From the NCBI GenBank assembly GCA_048268105.1, contig JBLWWH010000012.1:1-64000 (forward strand): a stretch of DNA of 64,000 bases. The letters run 5' to 3'. The number at the start of each line of letters is the position of its first letter. Position 1 is the stretch's first letter. This document shows positions 44,698 through 52,877 of this stretch, one piece after another. The notes below the pieces were generated by a model. That model saw only the letters and a list, made by a program, of their open reading frames with translations, had not been told where the DNA came from and did not search any database. This stretch comes from Profundicola sp048268105. Its GTDB lineage: Bacteria > Bacteroidota > Bacteroidia > Flavobacteriales > Weeksellaceae. The translations under genes and the position numbers were made by a program.

Positions 44698-44815
44698 ATT
44701 TTATAATAATTAATTATAATAGTTTTATTACTAATGAGTTATAAAAAGACGATTTAAGTTATAAATTTAAATAAAATGAAAAATTATTCACAAATGCATG
44801 TTCAATAGCTGAATT

Positions 44816-44849
44816 AATGAATGAACGTTCATTCATTTTCGTAAGTTTG
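44816..44849 (+). promoter_or_regulatory. TetR operator and promoter
   Basis: A perfect 22-bp palindrome at 44816-44837 (AATGAATGAAC and its reverse complement) is followed 4 nt later by TAAGTTTG (44842-44849), an exact -7 box. The TetR gene starts 64 nt downstream. AATGAATG half-sites are typical of TetR/AcrR-type operators. Confidence 0.75.
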
Positions 44850-44913
44850 TAATGAGTTGGAGTTGAATAGAAATCTAAATGCGCCTTCAACTTGTTTAAT
44901 AATATAATTTGTG

Positions 44914-45489
44914 ATGAGTAAAAAAAAAGTTTTGGACAAAAGAGCAGCTTTGCTAGAAGCTACCTTAAACCTTGTAACCAATAATGGGTTCCACGCAGCA
45001 CCTATGTCCAAAATTGCAAAATTAGCAGGTGTAGCACCCGCCACCATTTATTTATATTTTGAAAATAAACAAGATCTCATTAACTCTCTTTATTTAGAGG
45101 TGAAAGCTTCGTTTAGCGATAATGCATTTAAGAATTATGATGAAAATCTACCAGTAAAACAGGGATTTGAAATCATTTGGAATAATATCGCAGATTATAA
45201 ATTAACTCGAATAGATGAAGCATCTTTTTTATCTCAATCGGATAATACACCGATGGTTGATCGGGAGGTTATTGGGAAAGGTTTAAGACATCTTCAACCT
45301 TTAATTGACTTATGGGAACGAGGTAAAGATGAAGGAATTTTGAAGCCGGTTTCTAATTATGTGCTGTATGCTTATGCTATTTATCCTTTGTCATTTCTAT
45401 TGGCAGTTCAAGAAAAGGATATTTATGTCATGACTGCTGAAGACAGACAAAAATCCTTTAAAAGCTCATGGGATGCCATTAAAATTTAA
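44914..45489 (+). CDS. TetR/AcrR family transcriptional regulator
   Basis: 191 residues from the ATG at 44914; a GTG lies one codon upstream. The N-terminal HTH is canonical: KRAALLEATLNLVTNNGFHAAPMSKIAKLAGVAPATIYLYFENKQDLINSLY. The C-terminal ligand domain is variable. It is preceded by a 22-bp palindrome at its own promoter, so it is inferred to be autoregulated and to control the three downstream genes (21-28 nt gaps). Confidence 0.92.
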   Translation: MSKKKVLDKRAALLEATLNLVTNNGFHAAPMSKIAKLAGVAPATIYLYFENKQDLINSLYLEVKASFSDNAFKNYDENLPVKQGFEIIWNNIADYKLTRIDEASFLSQSDNTPMVDREVIGKGLRHLQPLIDLWERGKDEGILKPVSNYVLYAYAIYPLSFLLAVQEKDIYVMTAEDRQKSFKSSWDAIKI

Positions 45490-45510
45490 AAATTAAGAAA
45501 AAATAATACT

Positions 45511-46506
45511 ATGAATAAATTAATTAGTTTAAAAAGTAGACCTGTAGGGACACCCACTTTATCCAATTTTGAATCTAAAGAAGCCAAAAAGCCTCAAATC
45601 AAAGAAGGCGATTTATTGCTTCAGTTAAAGTTCGTTTCTGTTGATCCATATTTACGCGGACGAATGAGTGATGCTAAATCTTATATTCCACCATTTGAGT
45701 TGGATAAACCTATTAGCTCTGGGGCCATCGCCGAAGTGGTAGAATCTAAAAATAGCAATTACAAAGTAGGGGACTTCGTCTCAGGTCATTTAGAATGGCA
45801 AGAATTTCAATCGTCAGATGCTCAAAACCTGATAAAAGTAGATGGATCGCAAGTTTCCTTATCAGCTTATTTAGGTGTTTTAGGAATGACAGGTTTAACT
45901 GCTTATTTTGGATTAACAGAAATTGGAAAACCAAAAGATGGCGAAACTATTGTTGTATCTGGTGCAGCTGGTGCCGTAGGTAGTGTTGTTGGGCAAATCG
46001 GTAAGATTTTAGGTTGTTACTTAGTAGGAATCGCGGGAACGGATGAGAAAGTAGAGATGCTAAAATCTCAATTTGGGTTTGATGAGGCTATTAATTATAA
46101 CACAACCGAAGACATGCAGCAAGCTATTGAAAAAGTTTGTCCAGAGGGAGTTGATATTTATTTTGACAACGTAGGTGGCGATATTTCAGATGCTGTACAT
46201 GCAAATATCAATCGATTTGGTAGAGTAGTGGTGTGTGGTGCAATTTCTATGTATAACGCTACAGAAGTGCCAATGGGGCCAAGAGTGCAAGGATTTTTGA
46301 TTAAGCAAAGCGCCTTGATGCAGGGCTTTATCGTGGGGAATTATCAAGAGAAATTCCCTGAAGGTATGAAGCAATTAGCGACTTGGTTACAAGAAGGAAA
46401 ACTTACGCATCAAGAAACCATTGTTCAAGGTTTTGATAATATTCCAAAAGCATTCTTGCAGTTATTTGAAGGTAAGAATAAAGGAAAGATGATCGTTGAG
46501 ATTTAA
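45511..46506 (+). CDS. Zinc-independent MDR NADP-dependent oxidoreductase (CurA/LTB4DH-like)
   Basis: 331-residue medium-chain reductase. The N-terminus SRPVGTPTLSNFE and LQLKFVSVDPYLRGRMSDAKSYIPPFELDKP are typical of the leukotriene B4 12-hydroxydehydrogenase/YfmJ/CurA group. The nucleotide site reads VVSGAAGAVGSVVGQIGKILGC and the tail YFDNVGGDISDAV. These enzymes reduce the double bond of alpha,beta-unsaturated carbonyls with NADPH. It is the first structural gene of the TetR operon. Confidence 0.92.
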   Translation: MNKLISLKSRPVGTPTLSNFESKEAKKPQIKEGDLLLQLKFVSVDPYLRGRMSDAKSYIPPFELDKPISSGAIAEVVESKNSNYKVGDFVSGHLEWQEFQSSDAQNLIKVDGSQVSLSAYLGVLGMTGLTAYFGLTEIGKPKDGETIVVSGAAGAVGSVVGQIGKILGCYLVGIAGTDEKVEMLKSQFGFDEAINYNTTEDMQQAIEKVCPEGVDIYFDNVGGDISDAVHANINRFGRVVVCGAISMYNATEVPMGPRVQGFLIKQSALMQGFIVGNYQEKFPEGMKQLATWLQEGKLTHQETIVQGFDNIPKAFLQLFEGKNKGKMIVEI

Positions 46507-46533
46507 AAAGCAAGTAACATTAAATTTACATAA

Positions 46534-47220
46534 ATGAAAATATTAATCGTATTAACATCGCACGATAAATTAGGCGATACAGGAGATAAAACAGGTTTTT
46601 GGATTGAAGAATTCGCAACACCTTATTATCATTTTTTAGATCAAGGTGCAGAAATCACATTGGCTTCTCCAGCAGGTGGACAACCACCCATTGACCCTAC
46701 GAGTGATAAACCAGAAAATCAAACAGAATCTACCAAGAGATTTAAAGATGATAAAGAATTACAAGAGAAATTGAGTAAAACACTTCGGTTATCTGAGGTT
46801 TCGGCGGAGGATTTTGATGCTGTTTTTTATCCCGGAGGACACGGTCCATTATGGGATTTAGCAGAGAGCAAAGTTTCAACCCAATTGATTGAAGATTTCT
46901 ATCAATTAGGTAAACCTATTTCCTTTGTTTGTCATGCTCCTGGAGCTTTGAAACATACAAGAGATGCCAATGGAGTTTATTTGGTTAAGGATAAAAAGGT
47001 TACAGGATTTACGAATTCAGAAGAGGATTTGGCTGGTTTAACTGATGTAGTTCCTTTCTTAGTAGAAGATATGTTGAAAGAAAATGGGGCAGAGTACAGC
47101 AAAGTTGATGATTTTCAGGAGTATGCTATAGAGGATGGTTTATTGATTACCGGGCAGAATCCAGCTTCATCAGAAAAAGTTGCTGAATTATTATTAAATC
47201 AATTAAAGAATAAAGCTTAA
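46534..47220 (+). CDS. DJ-1/PfpI superfamily protein (Hsp31-like class I amidotransferase fold)
   Basis: 228 residues. The nucleophile elbow holds the catalytic Cys in SFVCHAPGALKH, and the oxyanion region reads AVFYPGGHGPLWDLAE. The N-terminal KILIVLTSHDKLGDTGDKTGFWIEEFATPYY is typical of Hsp31/HchA-like glyoxalase III or chaperone proteins. It may detoxify glyoxals or repair glycated proteins. It is second in the TetR operon, with a 27-nt gap. Confidence 0.9.
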   Translation: MKILIVLTSHDKLGDTGDKTGFWIEEFATPYYHFLDQGAEITLASPAGGQPPIDPTSDKPENQTESTKRFKDDKELQEKLSKTLRLSEVSAEDFDAVFYPGGHGPLWDLAESKVSTQLIEDFYQLGKPISFVCHAPGALKHTRDANGVYLVKDKKVTGFTNSEEDLAGLTDVVPFLVEDMLKENGAEYSKVDDFQEYAIEDGLLITGQNPASSEKVAELLLNQLKNKA

Positions 47221-47229
47221 ATTTAAATT

Positions 47230-47862
47230 ATGGATATTAAACAAAGAGTATTAGTTGCGGGAGCCAATGGTACAACGGGGAAAATTATCGTTGACTTGTT
47301 AAAAGATTCAACAAAGTATGAGCCAATTGCCATGCTTCGTAAGGAAGAGCAAAAAAAGGCTTTTGAGGCGCAAAATGTAAAAGTTGTTTTAGCGGATTTG
47401 GAAGAAGATGTATCACACGCAACAGAAAATGTAGATAAAGTCATCTTTGCTGCGGGCTCTAAAGGTAAGAACGTGATAGGAGTTGATCAAGAAGGAGCCA
47501 AACGATTGGTAGATGCTTCTAAAGAGTCCAAGGTTAATAAGTTTGTCATGTTGAGTTCTATGGGCGCTGATAAGCCATCTATAGGAGGAGATTTAGAAGA
47601 CTATCTTAAGGCAAAGCAAAATGCAGATGAATATCTAATGTCGAGTAACTTGGATCATGTCATAGTTCGTCCGGGTAGTTTAACGAATGATGAAGCTAAA
47701 GGTAAAATCGCCTTGGGGAAGAACTTAAGTCTAGAAGGAAAAATTTCTAGGGCTGATGTAGCCAGGACATTGGTGGAAGTTTTAGATGATAAAGTAAGAA
47801 CGAATCAAGTATTTGAAATTCTTGAAGGTGATGATAAGATAGGAGAAATCATTAGAGCTTAA
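47230..47862 (+). CDS. NAD(P)-binding atypical SDR (NmrA/YwnB-like)
   Basis: 210 residues. The N-terminal RVLVAGANGTTGKIIVDLL is the glycine-rich cofactor loop, followed by MLRKEEQKKAFEAQNVKVVLADLEEDVSHA, FAAGSKG, KFVMLSSMGADKPSIGGDLEDYLKAKQNADEYL and a C-terminal VRPGSLTNDEAKGKI. Members are quinone reductases, sugar epimerase relatives or redox sensors. It ends the TetR operon before a strong bidirectional terminator. Confidence 0.88.
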   Translation: MDIKQRVLVAGANGTTGKIIVDLLKDSTKYEPIAMLRKEEQKKAFEAQNVKVVLADLEEDVSHATENVDKVIFAAGSKGKNVIGVDQEGAKRLVDASKESKVNKFVMLSSMGADKPSIGGDLEDYLKAKQNADEYLMSSNLDHVIVRPGSLTNDEAKGKIALGKNLSLEGKISRADVARTLVEVLDDKVRTNQVFEILEGDDKIGEIIRA

Positions 47863-47885
47863 AGATTTCGGAAATTAGTAAAAAC

Positions 47886-47921
47886 AAAAAACCCACTAGT
47901 TATTTAACTAGTGGGTTTTTG
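47886..47921. terminator. Bidirectional terminator
   Basis: A 15-bp perfect hairpin AAAACCCACTAGTT / AACTAGTGGGTTTT with ATTT loop, flanked by A and T runs, sits between the TetR operon and the minus-strand tRNA pair. It can stop transcription from both sides. Confidence 0.9.
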
Positions 47922-47926
47922 TATAG

Positions 47927-48001
47927 TCGGGGCGGCAGGATTCGAACCTGCGACCTCCGCGTCCCAAACGCGGCGCGATAACCGGGCTACGCTACGCCCC
48001 G
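47927..48001 (-). tRNA. tRNA-Pro (TGG)
   Basis: On the minus strand the acceptor is CGGGGCG/CGCCCCG, the anticodon loop TTTGGGA in a CCGCG/CGCGG stem gives TGG, and the T loop is TTCGAAT. It follows tRNA-Ser by 17 nt, so the two share a transcript. Confidence 0.95.
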
Positions 48002-48018
48002 AGTAATAATTTTTTTTG

Positions 48019-48102
48019 CGGAGAGACAGGGACTCGAACCCTGGCGACGGTTACCCGTCGACAGATTAGCAATCTGCTCCGTTACCACTCCGGCACCTCT
48101 CC
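48019..48102 (-). tRNA. tRNA-Ser (GCT)
   Basis: On the minus strand GGAGAGG/TCTCTCC acceptor, anticodon loop TTGCTAA giving GCT, a long variable arm GTCGACGGGTAACCGTCGC typical of serine tRNAs, and T loop TTCGAGT. Discriminator is G. Confidence 0.95.
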
Positions 48103-48486
48103 CTCACTGCGCTGATTATGTTTGAAAGAACGTCTGTTTCTGTCTTAATCAGCGATGCAAATGTAGCTATTATTTTGATGTTTCAAAATTATTTTGAGAA
48201 AATCTTTACATATTTTCGAGCTTTATTTCGCTTTTCATTTATTATGAATTAGTTACGATTTGAATTTTATTTAAACTTTTTTAAGTCTTAAGTGTATATT
48301 TTACATTTTTTGACTTTTTTTCGGTTTTTTGCCATTTAAACTCGTTTAGAATTACTTTTTTTTTGACGCTATTGGGAGTCAGATTTTCTCTATTTTAAAA
48401 ATTAAACTAGAAAGAAAGCCTAAAAAGTATGCTAGAGCTAGGTAGAAATGCTAGCTAATATTATTCATTCTTGTTAATATGCAAGA
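48103..48486. other. 384-bp AT-rich gap with tRNA promoter
   Basis: No gene is seen. The left part holds the promoter of the tRNA pair. The rest is homopolymer-rich AT sequence that separates the tRNAs from the 3' end of the dnaE-like gene; no terminator hairpin is evident for that gene. Confidence 0.6.
48158..48188 (-). promoter_or_regulatory. Putative promoter of tRNA-Ser/tRNA-Pro
   Basis: On the minus strand TTTTG, 18 nt and TACATTTG (48158-48165) give an exact Bacteroidota -7 box with a matching -33 element. The tRNA-Ser 5' end lies about 55 nt downstream. Confidence 0.55.
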
Positions 48487-51447
48487 TTAAACAAATCTTT
48501 GATCCTTCATAAAGGCCAATTTTCTCATTTTATAAATTTGAATCGTATAAAAGCCAAACTCCTCGGTTACTTTTCCAGTAAGCTCATAAATTCCTTTTCC
48601 TTGAAAAGGGTACTTTTTGGCTATCATAGGAAAATGAACTGTGTCTACCCAATGTCCAGCGCGATCTAAGAAGGTCCCAAAATGCATAACTTCTTTTTTT
48701 ATGGTTTTTGTATATTTGGCTGTGACTAAATAGCCATAAATGCTGACGGTTTTATTTAAATTGAAAGGTAAATCTTTCGCCAAAAGTCCATCTGGCACCT
48801 TTTCCGCAGTCAATGAAAAAGGATCGCTAAGCGCAAAACCTAACAATTCTATTTGATCAAAAACATCTTCTAATGGGTTAGAAGTTAAATTCGGCATGTC
48901 AAAATTTCTTTCTGGTGGTGGGAAAAGTTCTTTGGATTGTTGAATTTTCTTGTTTTTTGGTTGCAAAGCATAAACTTGCCATAGTAAATTCCTTTTAGGA
49001 ATATGGGTGAATCTAAAAGCATTTATTCGAATTAAAATATCCATTTGTTCTATCCCCAATGGAACACGATTTACAAAATCTTGAAAAGAAGTGAATTCTC
49101 CGTTTTTATTTCTTTCACCTTCTATCTGCTCGATAGATTTTTCATCTATGTTGTTTAATAAATTAAAACCTAAATAAATATTTTTTCCTTCAATAACTGT
49201 ATGCCCAAAGCTTTTGTTGATGCATGGAGCATGAAGAATACCACCGTTCATTCTAGCTTCATGAAAATATAATTCACGTGTATAGTAGCCGCCCCCATTA
49301 TTGATTACTGCGACCATATACTCTAATGGATAATAGCATTTTAAGAATAAACTTTGATAACTTTCAACTGCATAAGATGCTGAGTGGCCTTTGGCAAAAG
49401 CATAACCCGCAAAGCTTTCAATTTGTCGCCAAACATCTTTGATGAGTTCTTCTGGAAATCCTTTGTTCAAACAATTATCAAAGAACTTCTTTTGCACAAA
49501 ATGCATTTCATTTCTCGATCTAAACTTCCCGCTCATACCACGTCTTAAAACGTCAGCTTCGCCTAAACTTAAATCCGCAAACTGATGCGCCACCTTTATT
49601 ACATCTTCTTGATACACCATTACGCCATAAGTTTCTGGCATAATTTCGTAAAGTGTCGGATGTGCATCTTTTCTCTTTTCAGGATATTTATGACGCATAA
49701 TATATTCTCGCATCATGCCACTTTGCGCTACGCCAGGCCTAATGATAGAACTAGCTGCGACTAAAAGTAAATAATTGTCTACTTCTAATTTTCTGATTAA
49801 CATGCGCATGGCGGGCGATTCCACATAAAAACAACCTATGCAATTCCCTTTTTTGATCATATTATTCACGTTTTTGTCAGTAAACATGGGTTTTGTATCG
49901 TGAATATCTGCTAATGTTTTTTCGGGATGATTGTACTTGATAATCTCTGTGGCTTCTTTAATTTTTCCTAAACCACGTTGCCCTAAAATGTCATATTTAT
50001 ATAGACCAGCATCTTCGGCTATAATCATGTCGAAATGTGTGGTAGGAAAGCCTTTGGGGGGTAGATCTGTCGCCGAAAAGTAGTGAATTGGCTTTTCAGA
50101 AATTAAAATCCCACTGGCATGTACACTTCTTAAATTCGGGAAATCATGAATCAATCTACCATATTGGTGAACTAATTTTGCATAATTTTCTAATTGAGTA
50201 GGATTATACTTACCATCACTTAAAATATCAATCTCATGTTTTGGTAGTCCGAAAACTTTGCCTAATTCGCGCATCGCCGCACTATGTCGATAGGTGGAGT
50301 AGGTGGCAATCAGGGAAACTTCTCCATTTTTTCCGTAGCGATCAAAAATATAATTGGTGACATCTTCGCGGTCTCGCCAAGAAAAATCAATATCAAAATC
50401 TGGCGGACTGGTTCTGTAAACATTCATAAATCGCTCGAAGTAGAGATTGAGATCGATAGGATCTACATCTGTTATGCGAAGTAAATATGCAACAATGGAA
50501 TTGGCACCACTTCCACGACCAACATAAAAATAGTTTTTTCGTTGAGCATAACTGATGATGTCCCAATTCACCAAAAAGAAAGAAACGAAATCCATTTCTT
50601 CTATGGTTTTAAGCTCTTTTTCAATTCTTTGTTGAATTTCAGTTGTCACGACAGGGTATCGCTTAGGCAGATTCTCTAAGCATAAATGCCTCAACAACTG
50701 AATATCCTTGGTTTTACTTTCTGTAAATTTTTTCTTGTTTTGGTGCTCAGCATTAAAATTAAAACTAGTCTCACAGGAATCAATTAGATTTTGTGTGTTT
50801 TTAATTAAAAATGGAAAATCTTTAATACGCTCTAGAAGTTGCTCTTTTGGCAGCATAATTTCAGTAGGCAGAGCTTGTTCTAAAGGATCTAATTTGCTCA
50901 ATAATATGTTGTTATCAACCGCGCGTAATAAGCGATGAATATTAAAATCTGTTTTATTTCTAAAAGTATTGGAAAGACATAAAACCCATAAATCTTGTCG
51001 ACGAATCAAATGGTTGAATGCAATTTTCTTTAAATCTTTTAAATCCACACCAATACGTTCATTGGGGCGAAAAATAGTTTTTTCTTGCTTTAAAACTGTT
51101 TCAAAATTATAAATAAAGCTAACATCTGGAATATCGGGAGCTGTTTCGGGAAATGGAATTTTATGATGCAAATGATGCGACAAAAAATTATTTAATGCTA
51201 AATAAGATGAATTGTTGTGGGCAATTCCAACATACATTTGTTCTGCACCATTTCTAAAGTCGATCCCAGCAATGGGTTTTATATTATATTTCTTGGCTAG
51301 CCTAAAGAAGTTTAAACTCACAGAAGTATTGTTAATATCTGTAATCGCTAAACTTTCATAACCATTATCCACAGCCATTTGCAGAAGATATTCCTCAGAA
51401 AATGTTCCGTAGCGTAAACTATAATATGTATGGTTGTTTAAATACAA
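48487..51447 (-). CDS. DnaE-type DNA polymerase III alpha subunit, short mutasome form
   Basis: 986 residues, shorter than replicative DnaE (about 1150 or more). The N-terminal PHP domain is altered: YLNNHTYYSLRYG has Asn in place of the first His and Tyr for Asp of the usual HxHSxYSxxDG site. The polymerase core is intact with VGRGSGANSIVAYLLRITDVDP and PDFDIDFSWRDRE near residue 350. It matches the DnaE2/ImuC group used in error-prone synthesis. It is 45 nt downstream of the Y-family polymerase gene and is divergent, with it, from an S24 repressor. Confidence 0.88.
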   Translation of the reverse strand: MYLNNHTYYSLRYGTFSEEYLLQMAVDNGYESLAITDINNTSVSLNFFRLAKKYNIKPIAGIDFRNGAEQMYVGIAHNNSSYLALNNFLSHHLHHKIPFPETAPDIPDVSFIYNFETVLKQEKTIFRPNERIGVDLKDLKKIAFNHLIRRQDLWVLCLSNTFRNKTDFNIHRLLRAVDNNILLSKLDPLEQALPTEIMLPKEQLLERIKDFPFLIKNTQNLIDSCETSFNFNAEHQNKKKFTESKTKDIQLLRHLCLENLPKRYPVVTTEIQQRIEKELKTIEEMDFVSFFLVNWDIISYAQRKNYFYVGRGSGANSIVAYLLRITDVDPIDLNLYFERFMNVYRTSPPDFDIDFSWRDREDVTNYIFDRYGKNGEVSLIATYSTYRHSAAMRELGKVFGLPKHEIDILSDGKYNPTQLENYAKLVHQYGRLIHDFPNLRSVHASGILISEKPIHYFSATDLPPKGFPTTHFDMIIAEDAGLYKYDILGQRGLGKIKEATEIIKYNHPEKTLADIHDTKPMFTDKNVNNMIKKGNCIGCFYVESPAMRMLIRKLEVDNYLLLVAASSIIRPGVAQSGMMREYIMRHKYPEKRKDAHPTLYEIMPETYGVMVYQEDVIKVAHQFADLSLGEADVLRRGMSGKFRSRNEMHFVQKKFFDNCLNKGFPEELIKDVWRQIESFAGYAFAKGHSASYAVESYQSLFLKCYYPLEYMVAVINNGGGYYTRELYFHEARMNGGILHAPCINKSFGHTVIEGKNIYLGFNLLNNIDEKSIEQIEGERNKNGEFTSFQDFVNRVPLGIEQMDILIRINAFRFTHIPKRNLLWQVYALQPKNKKIQQSKELFPPPERNFDMPNLTSNPLEDVFDQIELLGFALSDPFSLTAEKVPDGLLAKDLPFNLNKTVSIYGYLVTAKYTKTIKKEVMHFGTFLDRAGHWVDTVHFPMIAKKYPFQGKGIYELTGKVTEEFGFYTIQIYKMRKLAFMKDQRFV

Positions 51448-51492
51448 AGAGTGGTTTTGGGGCTTAATATTTTAATTGGTTGATTATTTTTT

Positions 51493-52707
51493 TTAAGCAT
51501 TTCTATGTGCTAAAACAGTTGGAGGTTCGCCATTAAATGGATTAAAATCGTTTCCGATGCTGTGCACATCCATGCAATTGGCGCGTATCACACTTCGACT
51601 CCCATAGCGATTCCTTATTTTGTCCATGGCTTCATAGAGTTGGGTTGTTTTTTTGGTATCTTCAAAAATTGAAATCTGATAACTTCCACTAGTTAAATCA
51701 CTGAACCTAACGCCCACCAATCGGACGAGTAATCGCTTATCATATAATTTATGGAATAACTCCAAGGCTGTTGGGATTAAAACATGATCTGCCGATGTGT
51801 AGGGAATTTTAACCTGTTTAGAATAGGTGTTAAAGTCAGAATATCTAATTTTAATACTAATACAAGCAGCCATTTTATTACCATTGCGAAGTAGATAAGC
51901 TAAATTTTCTGTCATAGCCGTTATATACCGGGTTAGCAAATCCATATCGGTAGTGTTTTTGCCAAAAGTACGCTCATTAGAAATCGATTTTCTTTCATGA
52001 TATTCAATCACAGGAGAGTGATCAATACCATTGGCTTTTTGCCAAAGAATGCTTCCATTTTTGCCTAAAACATTTTCTACCATTTCTCTGGGCATTTTTT
52101 GTAAAACCTGAACTTCTTTGATGCCCAAATGACAAAGAGTTTGATAAGTTTTATCCCCAACACCTGGGATTTTACGAACAGATAAAGGTGAAAGAAAAGT
52201 TTTTTCCATACCATAATCTATTTTGAGCTGATTGTTGGGTTTGGCTTCTCCAGTAGCAATTTTAGATACAGTTTTGTTTTCCGAAAGACCGAAAGAAATG
52301 GGCAGACCTGTTTCTTTTATGATTTTATGACGCAGTTCGCCAGCATATTTATAACATCCAAAAAACTTGTCCATTCCGCTCATGTCGACATAAAACTCAT
52401 CTACGCTTGCTTTCTCCAAAACAGGAACATTTTCTTGCAAAATATCGGTCACCATTTTAGAGAATTTGCTATAGGTTCCAGCATTTCCACGAATCACTAT
52501 AGCCTCTGGGCACATCATGCGCGCCATTTTCATAGACATTCCCGAATGAACTCCAAAAGTACGCGCTTCATAACTGGCGGCAGATACCACACCACGGCTT
52601 CCGGTTCCACCTACCAAAATAGGTTTTCCATTTAACTTGCTGTCTAATAATCGTTCACAAGACACAAAAAAAGTGTCTAAATCTAAATGTAAAATACTCC
52701 TCTTCAT
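51493..52707 (-). CDS. Y-family DNA polymerase (DinB/Pol IV-like)
   Basis: 404-residue translesion polymerase. Catalytic acids are Asp9 and Asp11 in HLDLDTFF and Asp103-Glu104 in ASVDEFYVD, with the steric-gate Phe next to the first. Other family motifs are PILVGGTGSRGVVSAASYEAR, KIPGVGDKTYQTL (HhH) and FGKNTTD. The C-terminal QISIF (344-348) resembles a beta-clamp binding peptide. It starts the two-gene operon with the dnaE-like gene and reads divergently from the S24 repressor. Confidence 0.93.
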   Translation of the reverse strand: MKRSILHLDLDTFFVSCERLLDSKLNGKPILVGGTGSRGVVSAASYEARTFGVHSGMSMKMARMMCPEAIVIRGNAGTYSKFSKMVTDILQENVPVLEKASVDEFYVDMSGMDKFFGCYKYAGELRHKIIKETGLPISFGLSENKTVSKIATGEAKPNNQLKIDYGMEKTFLSPLSVRKIPGVGDKTYQTLCHLGIKEVQVLQKMPREMVENVLGKNGSILWQKANGIDHSPVIEYHERKSISNERTFGKNTTDMDLLTRYITAMTENLAYLLRNGNKMAACISIKIRYSDFNTYSKQVKIPYTSADHVLIPTALELFHKLYDKRLLVRLVGVRFSDLTSGSYQISIFEDTKKTTQLYEAMDKIRNRYGSRSVIRANCMDVHSIGNDFNPFNGEPPTVLAHRNA

Positions 52708-52726
52708 AAGCTTTCCATATTTAATT

Positions 52727-52734
52727 CAAAGATA
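52727..52734 (-). promoter_or_regulatory. -7 box of the DinB-like/DnaE operon
   Basis: TATCTTTG on the minus strand fits TAnnTTTG exactly, abuts the first 13-bp operator and ends about 19 nt before the ATG of the DinB-like gene. Confidence 0.65.
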
Positions 52735-52785
52735 TGGAAATATTCCTGATTTATGGAAATAATCCAACATAATGGAAATATTCCA
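52735..52785. promoter_or_regulatory. Three phased 13-bp operator palindromes
   Basis: TGGAAATATTCCT (52735-52747), TGGAAATAATCCA (52754-52766) and TGGAAATATTCCA (52773-52785) repeat exactly every 19 bp. They fill the DNA between the two opposed -7 boxes (52727-52734 and 52795-52802). One site covers the -33 zone of each promoter, and the first also abuts the minus-strand -7 box. They are inferred to be operators of the S24 repressor. Confidence 0.8.
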
Positions 52786-52794
52786 ATGAAAGTG

Positions 52795-52802
52795 TATATT
52801 TG
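52795..52802 (+). promoter_or_regulatory. -7 box of the S24 repressor gene
   Basis: TATATTTG matches TAnnTTTG exactly and lies 9 bp after the third operator. The leader to the ATG is about 70 nt. Confidence 0.65.
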
Positions 52803-52877
52803 TATAAAATACTGAAGATTAGGCTTTAATTATAGTTTTTAAAGTTTAGAATTTATTCAGATATTAAAAAATAAAAT

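Noticed and set aside
44911..44913. GTG start for the TetR gene
   Set aside because: An ATG follows directly and gives the usual N-terminus.
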